64,000 nt of DNA from Pogona vitticeps. Its lineage: Eukaryota; Chordata; Lepidosauria; Squamata; Agamidae. Positions 23,531 through 36,528 of this stretch are shown in pieces. The DNA is taken from positions 180,806,947 through 180,870,946 of the forward strand of contig NC_135783.1 in the NCBI RefSeq assembly GCF_051106095.1, in the 5' to 3' direction. Each line of letters begins with the position of its first letter. The stretch's first letter is position 1. A program made the translations under genes and the position numbers. The notes beneath the pieces are model-generated. The model was not told where the DNA came from, ran no database searches, and saw only the letters and a list, made by a program, of their open reading frames with translations.

Positions 23531-23691
23531 ATGAGCACACGAGTGTGGGTGACGCTGTTCCCACCATGAAACTGAGTGTCTGCATTGCTATTTCAGTGCT
23601 GAGAACCCCAAACAAATTTTGTGAACAGAATAACCAAAACCTCAATGTTCCATTGGTTAACCAGTGCTAGGCACCTATAGACCTAGCAGTG

Positions 23692-23816
23692 TCATCGAAG
23701 CGACCAACATGAATTTTAACCCAACTCCAGGAGGCAGTGGAAGACAGGAGGGCCTGGCATGCTTTGGTCCATGGGGTCATGAAGAGTCGGACATGACTAA
23801 ATGACTAAACAACAAA
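23692..23816 (+). mobile_element. BovB 3' fragment, 5'-truncated
   Basis: The plus strand reads as the last about 125 bp of BovB: 'GGAGGCAGTGGAAGACAGGA', 'GGGCCTGGCATGCTTTGGTC' and 'AAGAGTCGGACATGACTAAA', ending in 'AAACAACAAAAACAGG'. It matches the minus strand of 2444-2570. It has no coding potential left. Confidence 0.85.
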
Positions 23817-26693
23817 AACAGGTCCCTATGGGTAAATGTTTATCTCTTCCCAGGCTTTCCATATAGTTTATTGGAAAGTCTCTTTATTCACATATGAATG
23901 TCAGCATTGTTCAGAATTTGACCACTCGCTGTGCCATATTGGTATTACAGGTAGTTAGGTAGATATGAATAAATGCGACTTTGCCAAAAAGGGAACAAAA
24001 ACTGTGAAAGCATAACAAGACAGAGTACGAAACAGCTGCATCAGTATTGCTTAGAATTGCTGGCTTCTCATTTACACAGAGAGAAAAGGAATTAAAAACA
24101 AGAAGTTCACTTGTAAGTTTTGAATGAAATCCATTTTTTTCTTAATAAAGAGGCATTTTAGAAAAATGTTGGGCAGTACAAAATATTGGTGCAGCTGTCT
24201 TCCTCCCTCCCTCTTTTTATATGCACAGAAAAGTACTTTTTGAGACGTTAATGAGAAGACTTCAAGTCCATTCATGTTGTGTTTCAGTTAAAATACGAAC
24301 AAACTCAGTGGCTCGGATCCTAATTTCCCTTCTGTGAGATCAGAGGGATTTGGGAATAGTGATTGGGATATGGTGCAGGGTCCTGCAGGCAGACCAAGGA
24401 AAGGAAAGAAAGCAGCTGTCCTTGCAGGAGTGAGAACGGTAACGGAGAAGCCATGTCTGAGTTTAAGCATCAATGTGAAAGTAATAGACACCACAACAAA
24501 AAGGGTTTATCTTTATAGGCGTAGAAGTTTACACTTGGAAACTGAAGGTTTTCTTACTCTGTTATAAGAAGAGCGTGCCCTTCAGATACATTGGATTACA
24601 GCTTTGATTGTCTGTTACCAGTGCAGTAGCGGAAGAAATGTTGGCCCTGTTGCTGTTCCAGGAAATGTTGTGCAAAAACTAGTGGAGGGATAACTCTTGG
24701 TGCACTCTGCTGCCTCCTGGCAGGTTCGTTCAGTCTACATGCAACCCCTCCCCCCTGCACACAAACACATGGGTGTTCATAGTTTGGTCATTGGGACAGT
24801 GGGTAGTCACGTAACAACACAACCCACAGAAAATGGTGAGGCCCGAATGTTAGTTGTGATAAATCTTAACCCACTTCTACCGATAGGGGTTAATCATTGT
24901 TTAGGACTGTCAGGGCATCTCATTTTCTGAGATTTCAAGACCAAATTGTGAAGGGTATGAGTCCCTGCAGTGTCACAGAAGTGGGGCAGGCAAGGGTAAT
25001 GAAGGAAGGCAGCATCATACACAAATGCCCTCACAGTGAGACCTGGCTTTAGCTGGACAAGTTAGGCAGAGATTGAGGTGTCCAGCCACCTCACACACAA
25101 GGCCTGAACTCTCCTCACTGCTCCTGATGAGATTCCAATCCACACCTCGAGACCCAGGGCAATTCCCTGAGATGTCAACAAGTGCTTGAGGCCTGGCAGC
25201 CCTCCTCAGAGCTGTCTGTTGTGGGTCATGCCCTATATGTTTTGTGGCAAGAGCACCTCCATCTTTCTATAACTCTGGACTTCAGGGCTGTTTATAGACG
25301 GTAATGTCCACTCCTTTACTTCAAACTGTAGTAAGGCGAGCTGAGTCCTGGGCACCCTCCTGCTTTGTGGCACTCTGGTGTTCTGCCGAGCAGTTTAAAA
25401 TTGTTTATGATTGTTTGGACCAATATGGGACTCCAGGGATGGGAAAGGTAAAACTACAGAGAGATGGCAGACATGTTATACCTGCATCAGAATTTTCAGG
25501 GGCTGGTGGAAGAGATGTGCCATGGATTTTGACCCTGCAGGCTGCAGTGACTCACTCAAACAATGGAATGTCTCACATCTGAAAGATTATTTATAGGTGA
25601 AACTAATGGCTTTCTAAAAAACCTCATGCTAACAGCCATTTAAAAGAGAAAATATAATCACAATATAATCAATGAAGTGAGTTATATTTACTGGCTGAAT
25701 GATAAATGGCACTCTTGGGTAGTGGGGATATTTTTATGTATGAATTCTGACAGCTAAGGTAGCCCTAAAGCAGCAGCGGGTTGCAATAAATATTTTATTT
25801 TTAGCAAGCTGGAGCCTTCATATAGGGAAAGCAAATCTACTGATGGCTACATATGCTTGCTTTTCTACATTTTTTCTTTTGCTGAGTCCCACAATGAAAG
25901 CATTAGTTTGCTTTCCCATTGTAACTGGCTCAGTTTTCTTATTTTAGGATAAATGTTTTTGAAAGCCTGCCACCAGTACTCTGTTTTGGAGCAGGGGTTA
26001 CATAATACTCTTCTTGGTGTATAAAATGTATCTTCAGCCATAGTCCATGATGAACAAATGAAACTACTTTGTTCGTGTGGTGGATCTTGTTTCTAAACAG
26101 GAAATGTCTGCTGCTAATTAATAAATTAAAAACAAAAACCATGTCTTCATAATCTGGCATTCTTTTCCGATTGACAGAATTCTGCTGGTAGTTTTGTTTG
26201 TTTTTAAAGACAGAAGCCAATGATGTTTATTTTGATTTGATTGTGAATTAAAGAATTCAGCAAAATCTCCCCCCCCCCCAGGTTTTGTTTATCCAGACCA
26301 TCGCATTCCTCTCTCCAGGGTCCTATACTCTCCATTCCAGGGCTGGGGAATCTGTGGCCCTGCAGCTGTCGTTGGATTTCATTTCAGTCTTAGACAACTT
26401 GGAAAATGATGAGGGATGCTGGGAACTGTAGTTTAACAAGATTCAGAGGGCCACAAGTTCTCCACCTCTGCTCTGCATCTTGTAAGTCAACTTACTTTTC
26501 CTATGGTCATGTTTTCCAAAATCAGCATATAGGAGTGGAGGTGAGGATGGCATAGGGAATGGCAAAAACAAAAAACATACAAAATGGTGTATGTGAAAAA
26601 TTTGCTAAATTTGTTCCATGATGCTCTCTCATGTAGTTTGACAGAGAGTTCCATTGCATAGTTTATCTCACAAGAAAGAGAAAGAAAGAAGTC
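23817..26693. other. No gene recognised; one diverged MITE-like patch
   Basis: Around 26335-26475 an imperfect palindrome ('gggaatctgtggccctgcag...gagggccacaagttctccacc') looks like an old hAT MITE relative. C runs occur near 26270. The remaining 2.5 kb is unique-looking, with short frames only. Confidence 0.4.
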
Positions 26694-27166
26694 TGTGACG
26701 ATCGCCCACATCACTCATGCTATACATATTCATGAGCTGATTTGCATGAACCTATGAGAGGACTGGAGAGGCGGAGTCAGCAGCTACATGAGGCTTGTCG
26801 GGAGAAGGAGGAGTCAGATTGGGCTGGTTAGTCGGAGAGAGAGAGGGAACAGATAATGAGAGAGATAGAGCTGGTTAGGAAAATAGGTAGAGAAGGTGGT
26901 AATGATATAGCAAGAGAAAAGAAGTACGTACTGAGAGAACTGTTGATGATTTGCTTGTGTATAATGTTTAAATGAGAAACCTCTGTTATTATTCGATCTG
27001 CTTCACTTCAATAAATAAGTTCTGTTTCTGTTCACAAGTCAAGTGTTCAGACAAACGTCATTTATATTGTGGACTGAGGTAATCCACTGGTGGCAGCAAG
27101 AGGAAAACACGATGTGAGCCTTTGTGAGGGAAAAAACAAGCAGGGGCCACAAGGGTGAACACCACA
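26694..27166 (+). repeat. Old solo LTR, 473 bp
   Basis: TGTGACGATCGCCC to GAACACCACA. It aligns along its length with the LTR rebuilt from 54733-54785 plus 61333-61753 (474 bp): shared blocks include 'AGGCGGAG', an AATAAA signal near 27010, 'CTGTTTCTGTT', 'ACTGGTGGCAGC' and 'CAGGGGCCAC'. No matching short target duplication is visible (AAGTC and ATGCG), so it is old or recombined. It has no coding sequence. Family: LTR retroelement, unnamed. Confidence 0.65.
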
Positions 27167-27369
27167 ATGCGCTTTCTAGGTAACATCAAAACTGGGCTAT
27201 ATAATATCAAAACTTGGTGTTTTGGAGATGTGCCTTGTGCTGCTACACATTCATGTTACATAGTACATGTGAAAGAGGTGCTCATGCACCTTCCCCCTTC
27301 CTCCTAATGCATTGCCTATTTCCCGAAGCCCTTATTGTTGCCCTTTTGTCTCATTGTTACCCACAACAA

Positions 27370-27800
27370 ACATTTAATGGCATTTGGTAGAAGAATCTGA
27401 CGTTGCAGAATTTATTGTCTGTTCTATTCCCACAGTAGGTGATTGTGGACAAAAGTCTGGCTGAAGTATTCGGAACCCACTGGAGAGTCCAAAGATGACA
27501 TCATGTAGATCAGATGGTAGTAAACCAAATGGGATATCTTGATCACACTTGGTGAGGGTTGACTCTAGAAGTGTATCCAAACAGTGAATCTAAATTTCCA
27601 AGGGGAAGGAACCCCTTGAGGGCAATCCTGATCTGCCTCTCTCCTGCCTGCGAGCACCTCTGTCTTGTCAAAGTTCAGTTTGTTCTGCCTCATCCAGGCC
27701 ATTACTGAAATCGAAAACTGGTTTAGCATCAAAACAACCTTCTCAGGCTTCTCTAGAAAAAAAACCACAGGGTTGGGTATCATTAGCATATTGGTGTCTG
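27370..27800 (-). repeat. Unclassified interspersed repeat, possibly LINE-derived
   Basis: The minus strand near 27660-27700 reads 'VMAWMRQNKLNFDKTEVL', which resembles the region after the catalytic box in CR1/L2-like reverse transcriptases. The adjoining 'GTTGGGTATCATTAGCATAT' is a motif I associate with squamate repeats. The similarity is short and the family unproven. Confidence 0.35.
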
Positions 27801-30418
27801 TGTTTGGAAGTTCCCACTGTCCCTTAACTCTCTGTGAGGGACAAACACTGTGAGGGAATGTCTAGCTTGGGGATTCTGGCAACTGGAGCCCAGAAGTAAC
27901 ATTGCAAAGCTTGAGGAAGGGCAGGTTGGAACACTCTGGAACAAAGGGTGGCATGGAGGGCCGGGGTTTGCAGGGAGTTTTGTAGGCCTTCACATCTGCA
28001 CCCGAAGACTGGTAAGGAAGAAAAAGGCAAGACAGCCTCTGTGCTCATTCTGTGGACCTGCTGGGCTGTGGTTGGAAACTAGATACCCTCATGGACAACC
28101 CAGTGGCACGGCTCTTCTGTTGTTTCTATAAACCAAACCAAAGGTAAATTATTATGGACAGCTCTGATTGCATGAATGTGTTTGATTTCTAAAGGAACAT
28201 CCATGAATGATCTGGATTTATAGCCTTACTGGCTAGTAAATTGATTAGGTGGCCTTGGGAGAGCCATTTTCAGCTTGCATTTCCCCCTCATACATTTGGA
28301 CTAAGAGCAATCTATATTATTTTTACAGTTCTGTTGACTGGGGCATCTGAGCTGACAGTTTGAATCCCCACTGTGGCTCCAGGAAGGGGCCAGCTGAGAT
28401 CACCTGGAATGTGGTTTCTGGAACCATACTTGATGTCATGTGATGATTATTACTAGGATACTGTGAGGATGACGATCATGTGGCATTTTGTTCATTCAAA
28501 TGATAGGGAAATTTCTCAGCAAGCTAAGGAAATAGAAGGAGGGCCCAGTGTGTTTCTTGCAGGCTATTCAAAATCTGAGCAGGTTGCTAGTTCTACATAC
28601 AGGAATGCACCTTCATGTTCTGAGTGCCATTTTCTGCTACTTCGTCATCTTGCCACGTAACCTATGGGGAACGAAGATAGGGTAGCTAAAAGAATCTATT
28701 CTGCATTTAAGTCTGTTCTAACACATGTAATAATAATCATCATAATTTCTCCAGCATCATATATAATACAATAAAGATTTCTATATTTAGAAACTAATTG
28801 CTTGTTAGGCTGCCATGTTTGGGTTTCAGAAATGGGTACCTCTGAGCATGTACAGAATTCCTTCTTTTCTAAATGGAAAAAGGTGGCTGTCTCCCGAAAT
28901 ACTAAGGACAGGTAGAGTCTATGTCCTTTGTGGAAGGAAGTTTTTTGTGATCTCTAGAGAGTGGTTTAACGTGCTGTGGAATCTGGCATCCTATTCCTGC
29001 TAGTCTAGCTCAGTGCATGCCCAAAATGTTTTTTTTCTGCCAGAGGCAGTGAAGAAATCAGCAATGCCCCCCTGACACACTTTCAGCTCCAGTGCCCATG
29101 TGCTTGGAGTTGAGTCTTACTTCATCACCAGTGGGAGGATAGCATCCTTTACTGTACCCAAGGGGAGCAAGACGGGTTCAGTCGAGCAGGTAGCCACGCC
29201 CTCCAATGCCACCACCCTGCATTTCCTCACCACCTCAAGCTGCCAGAGGAGGCCAGCTTTGGTTTCGAAGGCACAACAGATGCCACTTTCCCTTAGAGAT
29301 TCCCCGAGATGCAATAACAAACAGTAAAGAGGTGGAGGCACTAACTCTGAAGTAGAACCATCAGGCACAACATGATGCATTACTATGGGCAGACAAAGAG
29401 CAAGAACAGCTTTACTTGGGCTTTGGGTGGCTTGGTATTCTCAAACTCTGGCAACTGATAAAAAGAACAGGTAGGTAGTTGCCAGCCTCGGTGCAGCTGT
29501 CTGGGTGACAGCCATGGCAATAAATATATACGTGTCAACTCTCTCCTCCTTAAGAACTCTGTTTATCTTCTTCTCGCCATTCTGAGGGAGCAAAACATGT
29601 GCGTAACCCTTAATACTTCGGAGGAAAGAAAAAAAGAAATATCAACTGTCTGGTCAGGATTAATGACAGGCTGACATCATCTGTATTAGTTTGTTCAGAG
29701 AACCTCTTTGTAGCGGCTGCCACATGACGGGAGGGAACCCTGTCAGCTCCCAGGGAAGATTGAAGAATGCTGCCAATACGTTCTCCGCTGCCAGATGTTT
29801 CATTTATTACCGAGCTTCTACCCAGACAAATATCCCTCTCTCGGTGCCAGCTCACTGCCGTGATATCTCCTCTCAGTACTTTGTTTCCTAACTCGCTTTT
29901 CACCGTTCTTGTTCTAACAAGAAGGACAGGCACTTAGTGAATGAGTGTAATTAGCTTGATGATGTGTCAGCAACTGCTGGCATGGTGGCAGCACACCAAA
30001 TTGCTAGGCAGGATTTGCAATAAAAGGGCGCCTACACCTTAGCTGGTGATAAATAAGCACAAGGCAAGAGGGAGCCCTCCTGCAACCTTTTCTCCCAGCC
30101 TCCCTCCCTGCCTCCCTCCCTCAGAGCTTCACAGCTGGAGAGGATGGCACTGTTTGTAAGACAGCTGTTTTGGCAACCAGCAAGTTCAGAGAGAGAGTGA
30201 GTGACAGTGTTTTCAATGTTGTGTACTGAACATTCTATCAAGGTGTGCCCGGTTTAGAGGTGCCCATCTTTTGTGTAGCTTGCTGGCTTGCTAATTAGTT
30301 CTTTTTTTCTAGGGCTGACTAGAAAAAAGTAGACAACCTCTGTTCAATTTGTTCAGCACAGACACTGTGTGACCCACCATGAACTGCTAAGGGGCACGGG
30401 CCCATAGGACACAAATTG
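27801..30418. other. No gene recognised; mostly unique DNA
   Basis: A partial tRNA-like SINE head is possible at about 28330-28400 ('ggggcatctgagctgacag', 'gtttgaatccccactgtg'). The block about 29600-30060 is free of visible repeats and is a candidate conserved non-coding segment. No exon is supported. Confidence 0.35.
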
Positions 30419-30622
30419 GGTCAATAGCCGTGTGAGTCTGTTGTAGCAGAAGAGAAACCTGACATCTTCTAGCAGCTTCAAGATTAACTAGTTTTTATTT
30501 TAGCAAGCTCTTGTGCATCCAAGCATACACCTTTATCAGACGAATGGCATGCGCTTCGACACACAAAAGCTTGTGAGAAATAAAAATTAGTCTTAAAGGT
30601 ACCACAAAACTTCAGAACGCAA
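30419..30622 (+). repeat. Copy of an amniote interspersed repeat
   Basis: Contains 'GCCGTGTGAGTCTGTTGTAG', 'CACAAAAGCTTGTGAGAAAT' and 'AGTCTTAAAGGTACCACAAA', the hallmark order of a repeat widespread in reptiles and birds. Copies or fragments lie at 1450-1560 and 52520-52615. An internal inverted similarity ('AGCAAGCTCTTGTGC' against 'ACACAAAAGCTTGTG') is visible. Confidence 0.5.
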
Positions 30623-31504
30623 ATTGGAGTGATTGAGGAATGGGGAGGGATGGAGACAGAATGCTGGGGGTGCCATTGGGTTGAATCAATGTGCAAACTA
30701 GTACCATTTATGTGTTTGTCTACCCTCTCTGCCATCTATGGCAAACCTGAAGGCAGAACAAAAAAAATGGCATATACCTGAATGGCTTGAATGCAATGGC
30801 TACTTTCAACTACTACAAATCCTCTGAAGGGAAAAAAAGTTACAGGCATCCGACAATTAGGAGAGGAAATTCCTTACCTGCTGAAAGTGTCTGAGTGCAC
30901 AGCAGGAACTTTTCTCACCTCACATACTTTGTACATTAGCTTTCTTTGTTTTGTGCTTCAGCACAGAATTCCCCTAAAATCTGATTTCTAAATCAAGAAA
31001 GAGTGATTCCAGCACCAATGTCCTTTCAGCATTAATCCTGCGCTATCTGTAAGATCTGTGGTTGTTTTTGCTCTGAATCATATTGAAGCATACTTAAGAA
31101 CTGACTCACCGGTCAGTAATTGATTCAGTGGGTCTACTCAAACCTGAGGCTTTTCCTTTGTATGAAAAGGTGAATACATTGGAGCTTCCTTTCCAAGCTC
31201 AGAAAGCAATCCTTAAACTAAATTAATTCAAATGAAAGAATGGGGTGTTTTAAATAAAGATTGTAGGCTATACTGGGCCCTGATTTGCAAGAAATGGCAA
31301 ACCAGAGGTAGCTCTCTCCAGTCTTGTGCCCCTATTTGGCTCAAAGATCTTAAGAAGTCTGGTCTGAACAATCTTCTAGGGTCTCATCCATCCATCTTCA
31401 GTCTCCTGCTGCACTCTTTCCAGAGACAACACAGGTGCATGAAGCATATTCCTGAGGCATCTCCCAGGTTTCTGCATACCTCCTGTCTCCTCTGACTCTT
31501 AGTA
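30623..31504. other. No gene recognised
   Basis: Unique-looking DNA with short reading frames and no supported element. Confidence 0.4.
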
Positions 31505-31760
31505 ACAAGTCCCTCCCCATCTCCAGAACCTCATGGTACAGTGGTTCAAGTGCAGTAGTGCAGCCAAAACTCTGCTCATGACCCGGGTTCAATCCAAGGT
31601 AGCCAGATCAAGGTTCATGCAGCCTTCCATTCTTCTGAAGTTGGTAAATTGAATACCTAGATCACTGGGTGGGCAATGTGTAGCCTGCATAATTTGTAAA
31701 CCACCCAGAGAGTGCTTGAAGTGCTATGGGGCGGTATATAAGCAGCAAGCTTTGCTTCAT
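31505..31760 (+). mobile_element. tRNA-derived SINE with LINE-type tail (ACA-like)
   Basis: The head contains 'TGGTACAGTGGTTCAAGTGC' and 'CCGGGTTCAATCC', a good B box. The body contains 'GCAGCCTTCCATTCTTCTGA'. The tail has 'AACCACCCAGAGAGTGCTTG' and 'GCGGTATATAAGCAGCAAGC', which occurs in lizard SINEs. It is in plus orientation and non-coding. Confidence 0.75.
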
Positions 31761-34369
31761 AGTGACTGTAATAGACAGTGAGAGTGAAGAGTTGCAGCAT
31801 GTTTTCTACCAACTGGATAGACTAAGAGCCCCTCTTTGTCAAGGTATGCCCACAGCCACAGGGGCAACCCCTTTCCATTGATCTCCTTGCAATCTCCACA
31901 TTCAAATTAACTCCTCCAGCATTTTGCAACAATATGGCTGGGCTGCTGCTGTGCCATAAAGCTCCTCATCGACCTCTCTCATGCCGCTAGCTGTTTAAAC
32001 ACTCTGCTCCTTGGGCTCAGCAAGCCAGTGCATTAACATTTCTCATGGCTAGGAATATTGGCCACTCATCCTACCTTGACGATGGCCTGAACTATGGGGA
32101 ATTTCTACAGGAGCTCAGTCGGTGCAAGGAACAGAGCAGGACTCCTCTCCGTGCAGTGCTCTGTTTAATGGCGAAAGGATTGCACCCTTTGGATAAATAA
32201 ATACTATGTTGTTGCCAGATAATTACACAACAGCAGGGATCCTGTTCTATAGCAAGCATCGCTCAACAGTAATTCCCATCCCGCTCTGTGCTCAAGGCTT
32301 TCTAAAAAGGAGATCCATTAATGGCAGAAAGACGGCAGAAGAACAACTGTGTGAAATTGATCTCAAAGAGCCCATCCTGCCGTGCAGCAAACGGAGGTTT
32401 CAAGTTAGCATCCAGGGAATCTTCTCTGGGGAGAAAACAAAGTTTCTTCTTGAGATAATTCCTTTGTGATGAGAAAGATTTGGGGGAGGGAAAGGTGTGG
32501 TTCAGGTGCCTGCTAAACCATAGTTTGGTGGTAGCTAATATAGCAAAGATCTATCTTCATTGTCTGCCATACTCTGGTTGTTACCTGTAGTACCTTTTGT
32601 AGTGGATGGATAAAGAGCTTGGAGAAGTTTCTTGGACTACAGAATACTCAGCAAGCACAGCCAATGGCCACGAGGATTCTGGGAGCTATAGTCCAAAGAA
32701 GCAACATTTCCAAGCTCTGGGCTGGCACCATGGGGAGGTGGCATACACACAGTTATGGGTCTGTGCCAAGGGAGCCACACAGAACATTCATCAAAATATC
32801 AGCCCACCTGAAAGTCCACCCTTGGCAAAGGAGGTAGAGTCACCCCCATTCCGCCATGCTTTTGTCGTTCTAGCTGTCTGAACAAAAAAAGTGGTTCCAA
32901 CTCGTTAAAGGACCATTAATATCCATTAGGCAACCTGGTGAGAACCACCTACGAAAGATTTGCATAGGCGCCAGTTCTGAACAAATTTGTCAGTCCTGTT
33001 GAAATGAATGAATCATGGGCTAAAAACCTGCCTGTCTTTTTCAGATTCATAGTCCGTTGGATTTAGAAAATTGGAAGCACATGTCTCAATTAAGAACCAA
33101 TTAGTGTGACATCCCAGTTGGAAAGAGGTGGTTCTGAAAAGGCAACCTGCTGCAAATTAGGCAATTTAAAATTCCATTGACTTTTAAAAACACAGTTTCA
33201 TAAAGCAACCAAATGTTTTGCAATTAAGCCACATGGGCTCCAAAGTGAACAGAGCTCCCTGAGGCTGCAACCCCGCATGCAGCTACTTGGGTGCCTGGAC
33301 TTATTAAATATGCAGAGGCTTGCGCTATGCCACAGGCAGGGCAAATTCTGCCACTCAAGAGGAGAGAACATCTCCAGGACCCCCCCCCCCACCTCAGGTA
33401 CGCCCAGGAATGGATTTGTGTTGTTTGACTGGAGGAATCACGGCAAGGATGAACAAATCGCTAGAAATTATTATTGTGTTGTAAAACTTATTTAATGATA
33501 TAAACAATGGAAGTCAACAACCCCTGTTGTACTCCGACAGTGGAATAAACTCTGCTTTGGCACTGTTAGCAGGTATCATAAGAGAAACATTTAGAGATGG
33601 GAAAAGTTCCTTCTTATTTATTTTTTTAAACAGCAACCCTCAGAATACCCCAGCCATCATGGCCAGTGGTATGATCATCGTGACCAACTTTATATGGTAC
33701 CGCCCATTTCACCATGACATGTGGTTGTATCTGTACCAGGCTTTGCTTGGTAGCCTGGAAGAACTTGGAAAGTGGGCATGCGAGGAGGGCATACAGATAG
33801 GCTAATCTACTGGATAATAATGTCAAAAGGTGCATCTGTGCTGCTCTGTATCGAGAGGGTTTCCCCTCTTTTTTGTCAGTTCCTGGAGGTGAAGTACCAC
33901 CATGGATGCCTTCAGCCATTCAGGGACTCATCCATTTCTTTCCAATAGAATCAGCATTTTCTCCTTTTCCCATCTCTTTTTTTGGGTGTCCCTTCTCCTG
34001 CTCATCTTAATGAAGCAGTTCAGGGAGAAAAAGCTTTACAGATTCAAACTTTGATCCAAGTCAATGCACTTGAATTCCTGTTCTTACTCTTCAAACTGCA
34101 GAGCTGGAAGGGATCCTACGGATTGTCCAGTCCAGCCTCTGTCAAGATGGCACAGTTGGGAGTCGAACGCTGAAACCTCTGGCTTCACAGTCAAATACCC
34201 AAGCCACTGGGCTATCCAGTATTGATTTAGGACAATATTTTCCCCCTGGAGGATCCCTGAAAAGAATCAATCAAATTGATTCATTTTATAGTGAAAGAAA
34301 GCTATATGGGTACCACCGACTGCCAGAAAAACCAGTTACTAGGTTCTAGGTCAAATCAAACCTGAACTC
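31761..34369. other. Mostly unique DNA, no proven gene
   Basis: The block about 31850-32470 is repeat-free. It includes an 87-codon frame (32206-32469) without homology I can name, so I do not call it a gene. A weak MITE-like patch lies at about 32640-32715. The segment about 34095-34230 combines a LINE-type 'gagctggaagggatcc' motif with a reversed tRNA-like head ('caagccactgggctatccag'). Confidence 0.35.
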
Positions 34370-34560
34370 TTACTAGAAGCAAAATGACTAAACCAAAGTT
34401 AATGTGCTTTGGACATACCTGAGATGAAAAAGCTCACTGGAATAGACAAAAAATACTGGGGGGAAATGGAGGGCAATAAGAAAAGAGGAAGACCTAAGCT
34501 GAGATAGATTGATTCAAAAAAGGAAGTCACTGCCCTCAGTATTGAAGATCAGAGGTCTTT
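34370..34560 (+). mobile_element. RTE-clade LINE fragment (BovB-like)
   Basis: The plus strand contains 'TTTGGACATACCTGAGATGA', 'AAGAAAAGAGGAAGACCTAA' and 'GAGATAGATTGATTC', matching in order the C-terminal 'FGH..R', 'KRGRP' and 'RWID' segment of RTE-type polyproteins. It is diverged and truncated at both ends. Confidence 0.55.
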
Positions 34561-34584
34561 ATCAATGGTCTCTATCTCTATAAT

Positions 34585-34812
34585 TTTGTGTATGTGGCAT
34601 CAAATTGCTTATAGCGTATAACAACCCTGTGATTGATTACGGTAGGGCCCCCGTATCCGCTAGGGATTGGTTCCAAGGTCCATTATATATAATGAAAACC
34701 GTGGATAATAGCAAATACATACTATATATACTATATATGCTATATATATAGGGTTGTCATACACCATACACACACACACACACCATAAGCAATTTGATGC
34801 CACATACACAAA
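34585..34812. repeat. Snap-back inverted repeat around a MITE-like core
   Basis: Arms at 34585-34628 and 34750-34812 are complementary: 'TTGTGTATGTGGCATCAAAT' against its complement near 34790-34812, and 'ACAACCCT' against 'AGGGTTGT'. The right arm carries an AC expansion. Between them lies 'GGGCCCCCGTATCCGCTAGG', a motif of a small interspersed repeat. The arms look like SINE tails in opposite orientation. Confidence 0.6.
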
Positions 34813-35802
34813 AAGGATTGTTATGTAGGTAGTACTACTAGATCCTCAGCAACATTTTATCTCCTTCTGTACTAGGAATAAGCAACTTGTGGCCCTCCAG
34901 ATGTTGCTGGACTGCCATCAGTCTTCACTGTTCAATATCCAGGGAGCTGACAGTCCAACAACATCTGGAGGTCTACAGATTGCTCACCCCAGTATGGACA
35001 ATGTTCTGATCATGAAGCAAAATGGTCTACTGCATTCTATGATATTCTCTTTTTTAAAACAAAAAGTCATTTGGAGACTTTGCTCTTAAGGTTTGTGGCC
35101 TTGTTCCTAATTTTCTTTCTATTAATTAAAAAAACTTTAATGAATAATCAGTGTGGTGTTTGGTTTGGCTGAGTACTGTTTGAGGCAAAAACAAGTTCTG
35201 GTGCTTTCACTTTTCCTTGGAGATTAGAAAAATCCAGGCTTTTCACACCCATGTCCCCTAATATAGGAGGAGGCCAAGATCACATACTTAAAAACAGTAA
35301 AAACAGAATATTTGCTGCATTTATGCACCCATTTTGATAGTTGTGTTTGTCATAAAGATGAATTAACGTTGTGCCATTTTCAATTCTCATTATAATCTTT
35401 GTCATGAGATGAAATATTGGACTTCTAATGGCTGTATGAATTACATCAGCGTGCTGTACAATGTTGACCTTTTCAATATTCTGTGTTTTCACTGGCTGGC
35501 ATTTCCACTCCTCCTCTCAGTATAAGAATGGCACTAAACTTGCTGGAGCTGCTTCGATAGACAGCCAATGAAAACTGAGAATGCTGAAAAGGTCAGTGTT
35601 ATCCAGTCACTCCCATATTTCACCATATATAAGGCATTTAGACGCTCATGACAATGCAAGACAGCACTGAAAAATGACATTGTTTCAAACTTTTCTCCCA
35701 TTAGTCTGTTACAAGTGCCTAGTGAGGCTTTGTAGATCAGAAGTGTAATGGAAACTAACTGTGAATACTGCTTCTAACAGCTCTAAATCAGAAACACACA
35801 CG

Positions 35803-35805
<3 letters not shown>
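34813..35805. other. No gene recognised
   Basis: A diverged palindromic MITE-like patch lies at about 34876-34995 ('GTGGCCCTCCAGATGTTG' mirrored by 'CAACATCTGGAGG'). The rest is AT-rich unique DNA. Confidence 0.45.

Positions 35806-35887
<82 letters not shown>
35806..35887. repeat. (AC)n microsatellite
   Basis: About 41 uninterrupted AC units. The Cys-Val reading frame on the other strand is an artefact. Confidence 0.98.
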
Positions 35888-35891
<4 letters not shown>

Positions 35892-36520
35892 CACCTGAAA
35901 GTAAAACAAATTCCTCCAACATCTTCTATCAAAACCTCAGTGTGTCCCCTTGGATCGGATGACATTATAGCCCTCTAACTTTGCTGGTATTCTAGGGAGA
36001 GCTTTCAGTTGCCTCTGCTGGATACTTCACATGCATTAAGTCTTGCTGCACACATACCACAACCCACACAGGGATTGTTTCAGCCTCTGCATGGATTGCC
36101 AGTCGCCTGCAGTTCTTGGAACCTGTGCTAGCACATGGTGAACTCTGGATAAAGAATGTCTTTTAGTAGCTCAAAAAATGGTACGGACCAGCAAGGGTCA
36201 TTCAAAAGAATCAGGAGGCAAGAATACAATGCTGCAGCAGGGAAGACTTTTCAAAAGGCAGAGGGACCAGGCTCTCTGGCAAACTGAGATACCAAACCTC
36301 TCCCACGTCTGCTCTGTGAGAACTATCTTCTTGCTTTTTTTTTTTTTTTTTTTTTACAAAGGACATATAAGTTAGTCACTAGGCAAAAGAAGAAATGGAG
36401 CTAAATCAGAAATCAGAAATGGCAACACTGAAAAACAGTGGAGGAGTGCTTCAGGATCCCAGGATGTTCTGTTTCTGATTTCAACATGGCCATCCTTGAA
36501 AAACAGAACTTTAAAGATAG
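35888..36520. other. No gene recognised
   Basis: Unique-looking DNA with a poly-T run of about 20 at 36336-36355. Confidence 0.4.
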
Positions 36521-36528
36521 ATTCCAAG

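Noticed and set aside
32206-32469. An 87-codon frame in a repeat-poor block as a host exon
   Set aside because: No recognisable domain, no clear flanking splice structure, and the length is within chance expectation. It is kept only as part of a possible conserved non-coding block.
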